Below are positions 28,159-37,619 of a stretch of DNA of 64,000 nt, in pieces. This DNA comes from Burkholderiales bacterium (GTDB lineage Bacteria > Pseudomonadota > Gammaproteobacteria > Burkholderiales > WYBJ01). The position numbers and the translations under genes are program-made. Under the pieces are notes generated by a model that saw only the letters and a list, made by a program, of their open reading frames with translations, was not told where the DNA came from and did no database searches. How positions within the stretch are numbered: position 1 is the stretch's first letter; the number at the start of each line of letters is the position of its first letter. The stretch lies in assembly GCA_020848435.1 (NCBI GenBank), contig JADLAC010000005.1, positions 1-64,000 of the forward strand, given 5' to 3'.

Positions 28159-29984
28159 GCGGGCGCTCGATCGGTGAGCGCAAGAACCAGCGGCGGGTTG
28201 TCGCAACCCGCGTCGATCTGCCGGTAGAGGCCTTCAAGATCGGAGGCGAAGTTGCGCTCGATCGCCTGCCTGCGGAGCTTCAGGTTGCTCGTCAGCTCTC
28301 CTCTTTCGATGGAAAACGCGCGTTCAACGAGCAAGAAGCCGGCGGGGCGCTCATGCGGGGACAAGCGCTGCACTGCCCGCTCGAGCGCGGGCGCAAGCGA
28401 CGGGGGGATGGCAGAGACCGAGCCTGACTTCGCGCCGGCCGGCATACCGCCATCTTTGGCCGTGCTTTCCTCGGGCCCGTCTTGCCGCAGCGACAGGATC
28501 GCTGCCAAGCATTTTCGTCCCGATCCCACGACGACCGCCCGGTCGATCGACGCTACCTCCTGTAAAGCCGCCTCGATCGATATCGGCGAGACGCGCCGTC
28601 CGGTCGATGTCTTGAAAATCTCGCTCTTGCGGCCGATCAGCTGGAGAAAGCCGCCGGAATCGATCGTTGCGTAGTCGCCGGTCCGGTAGAAGCCGTCGCC
28701 GGTAAAGAGATCCGGCCGGGGATCCTTCCAGTAGCCTTCGAATACGCCCTTCCCCTTGACCAGCAGCTCGCCATCGTCGGCGATACGCATGGAGTTTTCG
28801 CCGAGGGGTTTGCCCACCGTGCCCAGCTTGCATTCATGCGGGCGATTCAGCGCCATCGGAACGACGTTTTCGCTCAAGCCGTAGGCTTCATACAGTGGCA
28901 GTCCGATCGCGTCGAAGAACTCCAGCAAGCGCACGGGCGTGGGTGCGGAGCCGGTGATCATGAAGCGCGTTCGGCCCCCCATGACCGCACGCAGCTTCCG
29001 TAGGACGAGCAGGTCGGCTAGGCGGTGCATCAACGCCGTGCCAACGAATGGTGTGCTTCCCGCGCGCCGCTGGCGGGCTACGCGATCACCCACGGCGAGC
29101 GCGCTGTTTACCACGGATCGCATCCAAGGCGGCATGCGCGCGATCTGCTGCAGGATCCCCTCGTGCAGCTTTTCGTAAAACCGCGGCACGCCGATAAAGA
29201 CCTCAGGCCTGGCTGCGGGAAGCGCCTGCATCACGGTCAACGGATTGCCGACCAGGTAGGTCGTGCCGCCGACGCTCATCGCCGCTAGGTTCATGATCCG
29301 CTGGAAGAGGTTCGATAACGGTAGCCAGCAGACGAAGCGCGACCCGACGGTGATGGAGGGGTAGGCGCGTGCGATAGCGCGCACCGCGAGCACGACCTGC
29401 TCATGACGGTAGAGGATGCCTTTCGGCTGTCCGGTGGTGCCGGACGTATAGATCAGAGTCGCTGCGGCGTTGGGAACTACGTCAGGCATGCAACGAGGGA
29501 CGGGTTCGGCTTCCTCCAACGCGCTCAACGCCACGATGTTGCCGCCCGAGCCTCGCTGGTTCGAGCACTCCACCATGGCCACCGCGCGCAAGCCGGAGAT
29601 TTGGCTCGGGCTCAGTTTGCCGAGCAGCTTTTCGTCCTGGACGGCCAACAGGCGCAGCTGCGCATGGTCGGCGATGTACTGTAAGCGCTCGCCGGTGTCG
29701 TGGGGCTCGAGCCCGACGACGACCCCGCCCGCGATCTGTACGGCATGGTGGAGAAGCTCCCAGGCGAGTCCCGTGGGTGCCAGTATCCCCACGTGGTCGC
29801 CCGGCACCAATCCGACTCCGGCAAGCGAGCGTGCGAGCTTTTCCGCTCGCCGGTGAAAGTCGCGCCAGTTGATGGATATCCACGCGCCGTCCTGCTGGTA
29901 GAAGAACGCCACGGCCGCGGGCGATACCTCGGCGCGAGATCGGAGCAGATCAGGGACCGTTTCGGCGCCAGTGGATCGCGACAC
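28152..29984 (-). CDS. AMP-forming acyl-CoA/acid ligase (long-chain FACL-like)
   Basis: A 610-aa adenylate-forming enzyme expected to activate a fatty acid or similar acid with ATP. Motifs in order: the P-loop YTSGTTGQPKG (residues 179-189), the central YEAYGLSEN, the YRTGDYATID motif and LIGRKSEIFKTSTGRRVSPISIE, with a basic C-terminal region. Length and the FKTSTG hinge match the long-chain acyl-CoA synthetase group rather than short-chain acetyl-CoA synthetases. It is the last gene of a three-gene minus-strand operon, 6 nt after the reductase. Confidence 0.88.
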   Translation of the reverse strand: MSRSTGAETVPDLLRSRAEVSPAAVAFFYQQDGAWISINWRDFHRRAEKLARSLAGVGLVPGDHVGILAPTGLAWELLHHAVQIAGGVVVGLEPHDTGERLQYIADHAQLRLLAVQDEKLLGKLSPSQISGLRAVAMVECSNQRGSGGNIVALSALEEAEPVPRCMPDVVPNAAATLIYTSGTTGQPKGILYRHEQVVLAVRAIARAYPSITVGSRFVCWLPLSNLFQRIMNLAAMSVGGTTYLVGNPLTVMQALPAARPEVFIGVPRFYEKLHEGILQQIARMPPWMRSVVNSALAVGDRVARQRRAGSTPFVGTALMHRLADLLVLRKLRAVMGGRTRFMITGSAPTPVRLLEFFDAIGLPLYEAYGLSENVVPMALNRPHECKLGTVGKPLGENSMRIADDGELLVKGKGVFEGYWKDPRPDLFTGDGFYRTGDYATIDSGGFLQLIGRKSEIFKTSTGRRVSPISIEAALQEVASIDRAVVVGSGRKCLAAILSLRQDGPEESTAKDGGMPAGAKSGSVSAIPPSLAPALERAVQRLSPHERPAGFLLVERAFSIERGELTSNLKLRRQAIERNFASDLEGLYRQIDAGCDNPPLVLALTDRAPAH

Positions 29985-29990
29985 GGTCTG

Positions 29991-31106
29991 CTAGCGCCTG
30001 CGCTGCTGATAGTAGCTCAGCACCGCATCCAGATACTCGCTGGGTCGGGGCACCCGAATACCCGCCGGCTCCAACAGCGCCGCCGTCGATGTATTGGCAA
30101 ACGTCTGCAGCTCATCGAGGTACGCTAGAAACAACTCGAGATTGCTCAGAGCCCGCTTCACCTTCTCAGAAGCCAGCAAGCCCAGGACGGGAACCGCAAC
30201 GCGGAAAGCACCGAGGGGCAACGGGCGCAGCTTCGGCAGCTTCTGCCCGGCAGCCGCAGCGCGTGAGCGGATCAGCGTGACGAGATCCGGCAACCGCACC
30301 GCTGCCTGCGGCCCCGAGCACAAGTGCAAGATCCTGCCGGCAGCGACCGGTGTCAGCGACGACCAATGGATCGCTCGCGCGACATAATCGACCGGAATCA
30401 CGTCCAGCGTGGCGCCTGCCAGAGAAGGCATGAGCCCGGAAGTGCGCTGCCCCGACAGGAATTCGCACAAGTGATAGAACACCTGAAAGTGAATGATCTT
30501 GCCGCTGCTCGAATCGCCCACCACCATGCTGGGCCGATGGATCGTGATCGGGAGATCGTTCCAACGGGCAAAGACGATCTGCTCGGCTTCTGCCTTGGCG
30601 GCTTCGTAGGTGTTGTGAAAGCGCGCCACCTCGGGCATCGGGCGTTCCGGAACGAGGCCCGGGGTGCGCCCGCCCACACCGACGGTACTGACGAGCTCGA
30701 CCTTTTGCAGCACCCCGGCGTCGCGATTGCGTTCGGCCAACTCCAGTGCTGCCTGCGCCGGAACGACCGCATGCGCGCGCGCTTCCTCCAATGGCAGCGT
30801 CATTTTGACCGCGCCGGCGCAGTGCACGATATGGCTGGTCGAGCGGCTCAACCTCTCGTACACGCCGTCTTCCATGCCGAAGCGGGGCAGGGCTGCGTCG
30901 CCGACGATCGCTTCGACGCGCGCCCATCGTGGATCATCTCCGCGCATGTCCCAGAATTCGCCGAGCGCGGCCAGGCGCTCGGCGACAGCGCGTCCTCGCT
31001 TGGCCCGAAGCAGCAGCTTCACGGCGGTATCCGGCTCGTTCAGATACAGCGGCACGAGCGCGCTGCCGATTGCGCCGGTTGCGCCGGTCAGGAACACCGA
31101 CTTCAT
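29991..31106 (-). CDS. NAD(P)-dependent reductase/epimerase of the thioester-reductase (male-sterility) type
   Basis: A 371-aa extended short-chain dehydrogenase. The start MKSVFLTGATGAIGSALVP has the GxxGxxG nucleotide site (8-14), and Tyr167/Lys171 in YEAAK form the catalytic pair. The LLLRAKRG and IVHCAGAVKM segments fit the NAD-binding-4 group that reduces acyl thioesters or acts on lipids. The frame is open to 31175, but ATG 31106 overlaps the upstream gene's stop (ATGA) and matches the family start. Placed between an acyl ligase and a sugar amidotransferase, it may reduce an acyl thioester; that role is inferred. Confidence 0.78.
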   Translation of the reverse strand: MKSVFLTGATGAIGSALVPLYLNEPDTAVKLLLRAKRGRAVAERLAALGEFWDMRGDDPRWARVEAIVGDAALPRFGMEDGVYERLSRSTSHIVHCAGAVKMTLPLEEARAHAVVPAQAALELAERNRDAGVLQKVELVSTVGVGGRTPGLVPERPMPEVARFHNTYEAAKAEAEQIVFARWNDLPITIHRPSMVVGDSSSGKIIHFQVFYHLCEFLSGQRTSGLMPSLAGATLDVIPVDYVARAIHWSSLTPVAAGRILHLCSGPQAAVRLPDLVTLIRSRAAAAGQKLPKLRPLPLGAFRVAVPVLGLLASEKVKRALSNLELFLAYLDELQTFANTSTAALLEPAGIRVPRPSEYLDAVLSYYQQRRR

Positions 31107-32227
31107 GCGTCCGCGAGCATCTGCTCGCCCCACGGCACCGCACGCTTCCAATCTTCGTATACGAAGTCTGGCCACTCGCGGCGGCTAGGCCGCCGGATCA
31201 CCAGGTCCGCGTCGTCGAGCCCGAGCCAATCCATGTGCGTCGCCACCTCGCGTCCCATGAGGACCTTGCGACGGATCATCCAATCGACGAACGGCGCCAT
31301 GAACGTCCAGTAGAGACGGCTCGCCTTGCCTTCCCGGATCAGCGCGGAGAACTCCGGTGCGTACGGGTTGTAGCGGAAATTCTTCAGGTCCGAGTACATC
31401 AAGAGCCAGTTGATCGGGTAGTTGCTGTAGACCGGGCTCGCCTTCTTCTTCGAATCGATCAGTCCCAGCTCGACCACCTTGGACATGATTTCGTCCTGGT
31501 TGTAGCGCCAGGCGTGATACGGCGCGAGATAGCGCGGGAACGCCGTGCCCTCCGGATAGTTTCGAGGATTCCAGAAGCGCGCTAAATCGGCTTCGTCGAA
31601 CAGACCACTTTCTCGCAGCTCCGGCGGCGCCCAATCGACGCTCGAGATCGACATTCGCGGAAACTCGTACAACATACGCTCTGCCACCGGCTGGCCGGGC
31701 GAGTAGCCGGCCAGCACGAGCGGGATGCGCAGCGTGACCGCGGTACGCAGCGCATTGCTTTCGAACAACGGTCCGTACGCGTAGGAGATCGTGTGAACCG
31801 CGCCGCGCGCTTCCTGGTTGGTCAGCAGGAAGCGGAACAGCTTGCGATAGAACGCCATCGAGGGGCGATAGACGACATGCTCCACGTCCAGCTTGTCGAC
31901 GGCGCGGTGGATATTGCTCCAGGCGATGGGGCCGATGTTGATGTCGGTGGTATGGGCCAGAACCCGCAGGCCGTGATCGTGCTTGAGCTTGTGGATGAGA
32001 TAGACACTGTCCTTGCCGCCGCTCAAGGGGACGAGACAATCGTATTCGCCCGAACCGCGGGTGTGCTGTAGCGTCGATTCGAGATCTTGTTCACGAACCT
32101 GGCGTGCTTCTTCTGCGCTTCGCTGGTCGGTGGGTCGATAGTCTCGGCATGGCTTGCATATCCCGCCCGCGTTCAATTCCGATCCCGGGACGGCCTCAGG
32201 CAACAAACAACGCTTGCAACGTCTCAT
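31103..32227 (-). CDS. N-acetyl sugar amidotransferase (PseA/WbpG-like)
   Basis: A 374-aa enzyme of the PP-loop superfamily. It has an N-terminal zinc-binding pair CxxC (Cys4/Cys7 and Cys24/Cys27) and the pyrophosphatase loop LSGGKDS (68-74). Family members use ammonia from a partner amidotransferase to convert an N-acetyl group of a nucleotide sugar to an acetamidino group. The long frame extends to 32467, but MRRCKRCLLP at 32227 is the family start. It is first in the minus-strand trio. Two glutaminase-domain amidotransferases are encoded ~20 kb away, but no dedicated HisH/PseA partner is adjacent. Confidence 0.85.
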   Translation of the reverse strand: MRRCKRCLLPEAVPGSELNAGGICKPCRDYRPTDQRSAEEARQVREQDLESTLQHTRGSGEYDCLVPLSGGKDSVYLIHKLKHDHGLRVLAHTTDINIGPIAWSNIHRAVDKLDVEHVVYRPSMAFYRKLFRFLLTNQEARGAVHTISYAYGPLFESNALRTAVTLRIPLVLAGYSPGQPVAERMLYEFPRMSISSVDWAPPELRESGLFDEADLARFWNPRNYPEGTAFPRYLAPYHAWRYNQDEIMSKVVELGLIDSKKKASPVYSNYPINWLLMYSDLKNFRYNPYAPEFSALIREGKASRLYWTFMAPFVDWMIRRKVLMGREVATHMDWLGLDDADLVIRRPSRREWPDFVYEDWKRAVPWGEQMLADA

Positions 32228-32369
32228 CCTGTCGAGCCTCCCGCTCCCGACCGGTCCGAATACCGGTTGCCTGTGCATGGCATAACGGCTATTGTACTTC
32301 TCGGCAGCGGAAGCTCGCATATGGAGGCGTTCGGGATCGCGAACGCGCCCTGACACGGGAGAGCTCGTA

Positions 32370-33209
32370 GTGGCGGTGAGGGAGGCGGCCCGCTCGACCG
32401 GCATCGTCCGGTTCATGAACAACCTCGCGCTGACGCGCTCGGCATATCGCGCGTTCGCGGGATACATGTTCCATCGCTATTTCAATGCCGTCGCGGCCGG
32501 CAGCGAGGAGCTGAGGAACGAGGTCTTCAGAATCCGCTACGACGTCTATTGCGACGAGTTGCGTTTCGAAGACCCTGCGCGCTTTCCCGACAAGCGCGAG
32601 GTCGATCCTTACGACCAGTTTTCCCTCCACTGCCTGCTGTTGCACAAGGCAAGCGATGCCTTTGCAGGCTGCGTGCGGCTGGTGCAGGTCAATCCACAAG
32701 CACCCGCCGAGCCGCTTCCGTTCGAGCGGCTGTGCCACGACCGGATGTACGCGGATCTGTTGCGGGAGCTCGTGCCCGATCGCCTGAAGGTCGCGGAGAT
32801 ATCGCGCTTGGCCGTGCGCTCGTCGTTTCGCCGGCGCAAGGGCGAGAGCGGCGTTCCGGGCGGCATCGTGGAAGAGCGCAAATCGGGTTTCGGCAACATG
32901 CGCACGCCATGGATCGCGTTGGGGCTTTACCTGTCCGCGGCGGCGATCGGCCTCATCAGGGGCTTGAACGGCGTGTTCGCCCTGATGGAGCCGCGCCTGG
33001 CACGCCGTCTCGGCACGTACGGTATCAAGTTCATCCAGGTAGGCGATCCGGTGGAGCATCGGGGCGAACGCGCGCCGTTCTTCATATCCCGCGAAGGCCT
33101 CTACGCCGGGGTGCCGCCGCCGGTGCGAGGGCTGCTGGAAGTGATCGAGGACGATCTGAGGAAGACCGGAGCCGCGGAGATGGTTGCGGCGCCAGTAACG
33201 CGCGGCTGA
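32370..33209 (+). CDS. PEP-CTERM/exosortase system-associated acyltransferase (LuxI-like fold)
   Basis: A ~279-aa protein of the exosortase-associated acyltransferase family, related to autoinducer synthases. Motifs include LRNEVFRIRYDVYCDELRF (the start-site helix and RxRY/F-type motif of LuxI), FSLHCLLLH, CVRLVQV, ISRLAVRSSFRRR and a C-terminal RLGTYGIKFIQVG block. GTG 32370 has a GGGAG ribosome site 9 nt upstream. An in-frame TTG at 32292 and ATG at 32415 are alternatives. The acyl acceptor is unknown. Its neighbours activate acids and modify sugars, so it may acylate a matrix or lipid component. Confidence 0.82.
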   Translation: MAVREAARSTGIVRFMNNLALTRSAYRAFAGYMFHRYFNAVAAGSEELRNEVFRIRYDVYCDELRFEDPARFPDKREVDPYDQFSLHCLLLHKASDAFAGCVRLVQVNPQAPAEPLPFERLCHDRMYADLLRELVPDRLKVAEISRLAVRSSFRRRKGESGVPGGIVEERKSGFGNMRTPWIALGLYLSAAAIGLIRGLNGVFALMEPRLARRLGTYGIKFIQVGDPVEHRGERAPFFISREGLYAGVPPPVRGLLEVIEDDLRKTGAAEMVAAPVTRG

Positions 33210-33386
33210 TACGACGCGCCGGGAGCGATCGCCGACAATGTAGCGCTCACGCTCGCGTGGGTGGCGCGCAGCGCACTGGCACGGGATAAGGATCCGCCGG
33301 TGCGCGTTGGCCAGGGCTCGGCTATGTCCCTGCCGGATATCCGCTGACACGCCGGCAAGGCATCCAGCGCAGCCAGGAGCGTCCCT

Positions 33387-34154
33387 CTATTCGAGGCGCC
33401 GCAAGTACTCCTTGGTGAAGACGCGATCCGGCAGCTCGCGCGCCTTCATGTCGGAGTATTCGAGCACCGACTGCTCGCCCTTGCGCAAAGCGTCCTGAAA
33501 CACCAGCCGGGTAGGGCGGGTCGTGCCCAGCATCGACTGGTAGTTTTCGTAGCGCGCCGTCTTCAGCAGCCGGTTCGATACCGAGTAGAACTCGGCTTTG
33601 TACGGGCGGTTGTTGGCCTGGTTCACCCAATACAGGACGCGGTGATAAGTCACCCCCTTGGCCGCGGCGATCAGCTCCAGCACGTGGAAGCTCTGGCCAT
33701 CGATCGACTCCGAGCGCAGCAGCTTGGGCGTATAGTCGCCGGCGAAATTCGCCCGCGCCAAGTCGCCGTTGGCCACCTGTCCCGTGAGGCGTTGCGACAG
33801 CGAAAGCCGCACGGGCTGTGACACGTCAGGCAGGAAAACCCACAGATCATTGTCCTTCATGAGAATGATCTGCCCGCGATCCGAGGCGGGCTCGGTCACC
33901 ATGACCACGGTATTGGCGTTGCCCTTCGAGAGCACGCGATACTTGCGCGCGTCGGAGGGCTGGCCATCCTGAGTGCTGTTGACGTTGATATCGACCTGGA
34001 AACCCGTCCTGGGGAAGCGAATTTCGTCGGCCTTTTCCAGTATAATTTTTGCCTGAGCGTCCTCGGGTGACTGCGCTCCCGCATTCACCGCAAGCGTGCT
34101 ACACAAGGCGAGGAGACAATACGTTGCGACGCTCTCGAGTCTAATCACTGACAT
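33387..34154 (-). CDS. LolA-like outer-membrane lipoprotein-sorting protein
   Basis: A 255-aa periplasmic protein with a signal peptide (cleaved after AGAQ or nearby). The body has the half-barrel pattern of the LolA/LppX-like fold: VVMVTEPASDRGQIILMKDNDLWVFLP, LSLSQRLTGQVANGDLA and FHVLELIAAAKGVTYHRVLYWV. Such proteins often accompany FtsX-type ABC or RND exporters and carry lipid across the periplasm. It is divergent from the ABC operon that begins 33 nt away, and shares its likely job. Confidence 0.8.
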   Translation of the reverse strand: MSVIRLESVATYCLLALCSTLAVNAGAQSPEDAQAKIILEKADEIRFPRTGFQVDINVNSTQDGQPSDARKYRVLSKGNANTVVMVTEPASDRGQIILMKDNDLWVFLPDVSQPVRLSLSQRLTGQVANGDLARANFAGDYTPKLLRSESIDGQSFHVLELIAAAKGVTYHRVLYWVNQANNRPYKAEFYSVSNRLLKTARYENYQSMLGTTRPTRLVFQDALRKGEQSVLEYSDMKARELPDRVFTKEYLRRLE

Positions 34155-34187
34155 CGGAATTCCCCGGACTGATCAAAGGCCTTCAAG

Positions 34188-35069
34188 GTGGCTACGCGCG
34201 CTCCCGTCGTACAGGTAGAGCATATCTGCAAGGACTACAAGCTGGGAGAAGAGACCGTCCACGCCTTGAAGGATATCTCGTTCAACATCGACGATGGGGT
34301 GTTTCTCGCCATTGCCGGCCCCTCCGGCAGCGGCAAGTCGACGATGCTCAACATGATCGGCTGCATCGATACCCCGACTTCCGGCAAGATCGTCGTCGAC
34401 GGCACCGACGTTAGCGGCAAGACCCCGGACGAGCTTGCGGACCTGCGTTCGCGTACGATCAGCTTCGTCTTTCAGACCTTCAATCTCTTTCCCGTGTTGA
34501 GCGCCGAGGAGAACGTCGAGTATCCGATGCTGCGCCGCACCGACATCAGCAAATCAGAGCGCAAGGAACGGGTCTCCTTCTTCCTCAATACTGTCGGCTT
34601 GGCCAAGTACGCAGGCCACCGGCCCAACCAGCTCTCGGGTGGACAGCGCCAGCGGGTCGCCATCGCGCGCGCCCTGGCCACCCGCCCCCGCATCGTGCTC
34701 GCCGATGAGCCCACCGCCAATCTCGACTACAAGACGGGAGAGAGCATACTGTCGATGATGAAAGCGATCAATCGGGCCTTCGAGACGACCTTCGTGTTTT
34801 CGACCCACGACCAACGCGTCATGGGGATGGCCGATCGGCTCGTGCGCATCGAAGACGGTGAATTGACCACACTGGGCGTGCGTGCGGGGAACGTCTGGAA
34901 GTACGTCAAGGAAAAGGACGTGCCGATTCCCACCAGCGACGCCGAGATGCAGCAATTGTTGAAGGAAGATCCCGAGCTGCGGCGCATGATCATGGAGGAT
35001 CCCGAGCTGCGCCGAGCGCTGCTGGACGATCAAAGCGTCGCTGGCGTGGCGGGGAAGGGCGGCAGATAG
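34188..35069 (+). CDS. ABC transporter ATP-binding protein, LolD/MacB type
   Basis: A 293-aa ATPase. It has Walker A GPSGSGKST, the signature LSGGQRQR, Walker B IVLADEPTA and the H-loop STHDQR. The first 230 residues match LolD/MacB ATPases. A C-terminal extension of ~60 residues carries a duplicated element (KEDPELRRMIMEDPELRR), absent from standard LolD, that may contact the permeases. The start is GTG 34188. It is followed by two FtsX-like permeases, so the complex is probably a heterodimeric exporter. Confidence 0.9.
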   Translation: MATRAPVVQVEHICKDYKLGEETVHALKDISFNIDDGVFLAIAGPSGSGKSTMLNMIGCIDTPTSGKIVVDGTDVSGKTPDELADLRSRTISFVFQTFNLFPVLSAEENVEYPMLRRTDISKSERKERVSFFLNTVGLAKYAGHRPNQLSGGQRQRVAIARALATRPRIVLADEPTANLDYKTGESILSMMKAINRAFETTFVFSTHDQRVMGMADRLVRIEDGELTTLGVRAGNVWKYVKEKDVPIPTSDAEMQQLLKEDPELRRMIMEDPELRRALLDDQSVAGVAGKGGR

Positions 35070-35088
35070 GCGGCCAGCGAACGAGCCC

Positions 35089-36315
35089 ATGCCCTATCCG
35101 ACGACAGCCGCGCTTGCATTCAGAAACGTTACCCGTAACGCCCGGCGCTCGGCCATTGCCCTGATCGCGGTCGGATTCGGTATCGTCGCCATGCTGCTCG
35201 CCGCCGGGTTCATCGACGACATCCTGCACGGCATGCGCGAGGAAACCATCGAAACGCACCTCGGCCACGTTCAGATCACCCGCCCGCATTATCTGGAAGC
35301 GGGATTGGCGGCGCCGTTCGATTACCTGCTGCCGGACAACTGGCCGGAGCGGCAATTGCTCGAGAAGACGAACCGTGTGGTGGTGGTTTCGCCGCGGTTG
35401 ACGTTCAACGGCTTGATCAGCCTGGGCGACACCACCGTGTCCTTCCTTGCCGACGGCGTCGAACCGGACAAGGAGAAGAACCTCGCCAAGCAGCTCAAGA
35501 TCGTCGCGGGCCAGAATCTGTCCGAGACCGAGCCCAAGACGGTGATCCTGGGACAGGGTCTTGCGACCAGCCTGGGCGCCAAGCTGGGTGACAAGGTCGT
35601 CCTCGTCGCCAACACGCAAAAGGGCGGCGTGAACGCGGTCGAAGTCACCGTGCGCGGCACCTTCAGCACGGTGACGAAGGCCTACGACGACGTCGCGCTT
35701 AGACTGCCGCTGAAAACCGCGCAGCAGTTGCTTCGCGTCCAGGGAACACACCGCTGGGTGGTGCTGCTGGATCGTACCGAGAGCACCGCGGCGGTCGTCG
35801 CTGCGCTCAGGCAACAATTCGACAGCAAGAAATTCGACATCGTCCCCTGGTCACAGCTCGCCGACTTCTACAACAAGACGGTCACCTTGTTCTCGCGCCA
35901 GGTGACCGTCATGAAGCTCATCATCGCGGCGATCATCGTGCTCAGCATCTCCAACACCATGATGATGAGCGTGATGGAACGAACCGGCGACGTGGGCACG
36001 GCGATGGCCTTGGGCAACTCACGCCGGGACATGCTTTCGCTGTTCCTGAGCGAAGGGCTGATGCTCGGCATCGCCGGCGCGTTGTTGGGCGTCATACTGG
36101 GCTGGGCGTTCGCCGCGGTGATCTCCTTCATCGGCATTCCCATGCCGCCGCCACCCGGAGCGACCGAGGGATTCACCGCGAAGATCCGCTTGACCCCGGG
36201 GCTGACCAGCCAGGCCCTCGTTCTCGCAATTCTCACGACGCTGATCGCCAGCGTGTATCCCGCTTGGAAAGCCTCGCGCATGATCATCGTCGACGCGCTG
36301 CGTCACAATCGGTGA
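35089..36315 (+). CDS. ABC transporter permease, FtsX/MacB-like (1)
   Basis: A 408-aa inner-membrane permease with one N-terminal membrane helix, a large periplasmic MacB-type core domain (about residues 45-260), and three C-terminal helices with the FtsX pattern (LSISNTMMMSVMERTGDVGTA). It shares GIPMPPPP with its downstream neighbour, showing they are paralogs. These permeases extract lipids or lipoproteins from the outer leaflet of the inner membrane. Confidence 0.88.
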   Translation: MPYPTTAALAFRNVTRNARRSAIALIAVGFGIVAMLLAAGFIDDILHGMREETIETHLGHVQITRPHYLEAGLAAPFDYLLPDNWPERQLLEKTNRVVVVSPRLTFNGLISLGDTTVSFLADGVEPDKEKNLAKQLKIVAGQNLSETEPKTVILGQGLATSLGAKLGDKVVLVANTQKGGVNAVEVTVRGTFSTVTKAYDDVALRLPLKTAQQLLRVQGTHRWVVLLDRTESTAAVVAALRQQFDSKKFDIVPWSQLADFYNKTVTLFSRQVTVMKLIIAAIIVLSISNTMMMSVMERTGDVGTAMALGNSRRDMLSLFLSEGLMLGIAGALLGVILGWAFAAVISFIGIPMPPPPGATEGFTAKIRLTPGLTSQALVLAILTTLIASVYPAWKASRMIIVDALRHNR

Positions 36316-36325
36316 CGCTGAGATC

Positions 36326-37537
36326 ATGTGGAAGCTCGCCTTGCGCAACGTCAGCCGCCAGAAGCTGCGCACGGCCATGACGGTCGGTGCGATCGCGGCC
36401 GGCGTCGTGAGCCTGGTTCTCGCCGGGGGGTTCGTCGCCGATATCTTCGTACAGCTACGCGAATTCACCATTCATTCGCAGCTCGGTCACATGCAAGTGT
36501 ACAAGGAGGGCTACTACCAGTACGGCACCCAGGCTCCCGCCAAGTACGTGATCGATGACCCCGAGCCCGTCAAGGCCGCCTTGCTCAAGAATCCACAGGT
36601 CAACGATGTCATGGCGCGGTTGAATTTCTCGGGGCTCATGAGCAACGGCCGCTCCGATCTGGCCATCATCGGCGAAGGCGTCGAGCCCAACAAAGAACAG
36701 AAGCTCGGAACCTATCTGTCGATCATCGCCGGGAGGCACCTGACGGACGACGATCAGTTCGGCATCGTCCTCGGCGAGGGCGTCGCGCAGTCGCAGAAGC
36801 TCTCGCCGGGCGAGCGGGTGACGCTATTGATGAACAACAAGGATGGCTCACTCAACAGCCTCGATTTCGAGGTGGTCGGTGTCTTTCGATCCTTTTCCAA
36901 GGAGTTCGATTCGCGCGCGGTGCGCATACCGCTCGCCGCGGCGCAGGAGCTGCTCACCTCGCCCGGGGTGAACAGCCTGGTCGTCTCCCTGCAGCGCACC
37001 GCGGACACCGAGGCGGTTGCGGCAGCGACCCGGCTTCAGCTCTCGGGCAAAGGTTACGAGCTGAAGACGTGGGAAGAGCTGAGCGATTTCTACCGCAGCA
37101 CCGTCGAGCTCTACGACGTTCAGTTCGGCGTCTTGCGCTTGATCATCCTCGGCATGGTGGTCCTGGGGGTCGCCAACAGCGTCAACATGAGCATCTTCGA
37201 GCGCTATGGCGAGTTCGGCACCATGCGCGCCCTGGGGGATCGCAACCGCACGGTGTTCGGCTTGATCCTGGCGGAGAACGTCATCGTTGGATCGACCGGG
37301 GCAGCGATCGGTATCGTGCTCGGCATCCTGCTCGCGGTGGCCATCTCGGCCGTGGGCATTCCCATGCCGCCACCGCCGAATTCGAATACGCCCTACGTCG
37401 CGTATATCCGCCTCGTGCCGCTGGATTTGCTCGGGGCTTTCGTCATCGGATTGATGGCCGCGGTAACGGCGGCGTCCATGCCGTCATGGCGCGTCTCGAG
37501 AAGCCACGTCGCGGACGCGCTCAGACGCAACATCTGA
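36326..37537 (+). CDS. ABC transporter permease, FtsX/MacB-like (2)
   Basis: A 403-aa paralog of the preceding permease, with the same plan: an N-terminal helix (KLRTAMTVGAIAAGVVSLVLAG), a periplasmic core and three C-terminal helices with SVNMSIFERYGEFGTMRALG and GIPMPPPP. It begins 10 nt after the first permease, so the two probably form one transport complex with the ATPase upstream. Confidence 0.88.
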   Translation: MWKLALRNVSRQKLRTAMTVGAIAAGVVSLVLAGGFVADIFVQLREFTIHSQLGHMQVYKEGYYQYGTQAPAKYVIDDPEPVKAALLKNPQVNDVMARLNFSGLMSNGRSDLAIIGEGVEPNKEQKLGTYLSIIAGRHLTDDDQFGIVLGEGVAQSQKLSPGERVTLLMNNKDGSLNSLDFEVVGVFRSFSKEFDSRAVRIPLAAAQELLTSPGVNSLVVSLQRTADTEAVAAATRLQLSGKGYELKTWEELSDFYRSTVELYDVQFGVLRLIILGMVVLGVANSVNMSIFERYGEFGTMRALGDRNRTVFGLILAENVIVGSTGAAIGIVLGILLAVAISAVGIPMPPPPNSNTPYVAYIRLVPLDLLGAFVIGLMAAVTAASMPSWRVSRSHVADALRRNI

Positions 37538-37619
37538 ATTCAGCACACGGCGTCGCAGCCGCACCCGCATTGACGCAGAGCGCGTTGGTTGGTCCTGGTG
37601 CGCGCGACGGTGGAACGGG

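Noticed and set aside
34041-34046. Perfect TATAAT on the plus strand upstream of the ABC operon
   Set aside because: It lies inside the LolA-like gene on the opposite strand and has no acceptable -35 at 16-18 nt; it could be a real promoter but is not supported enough to list.
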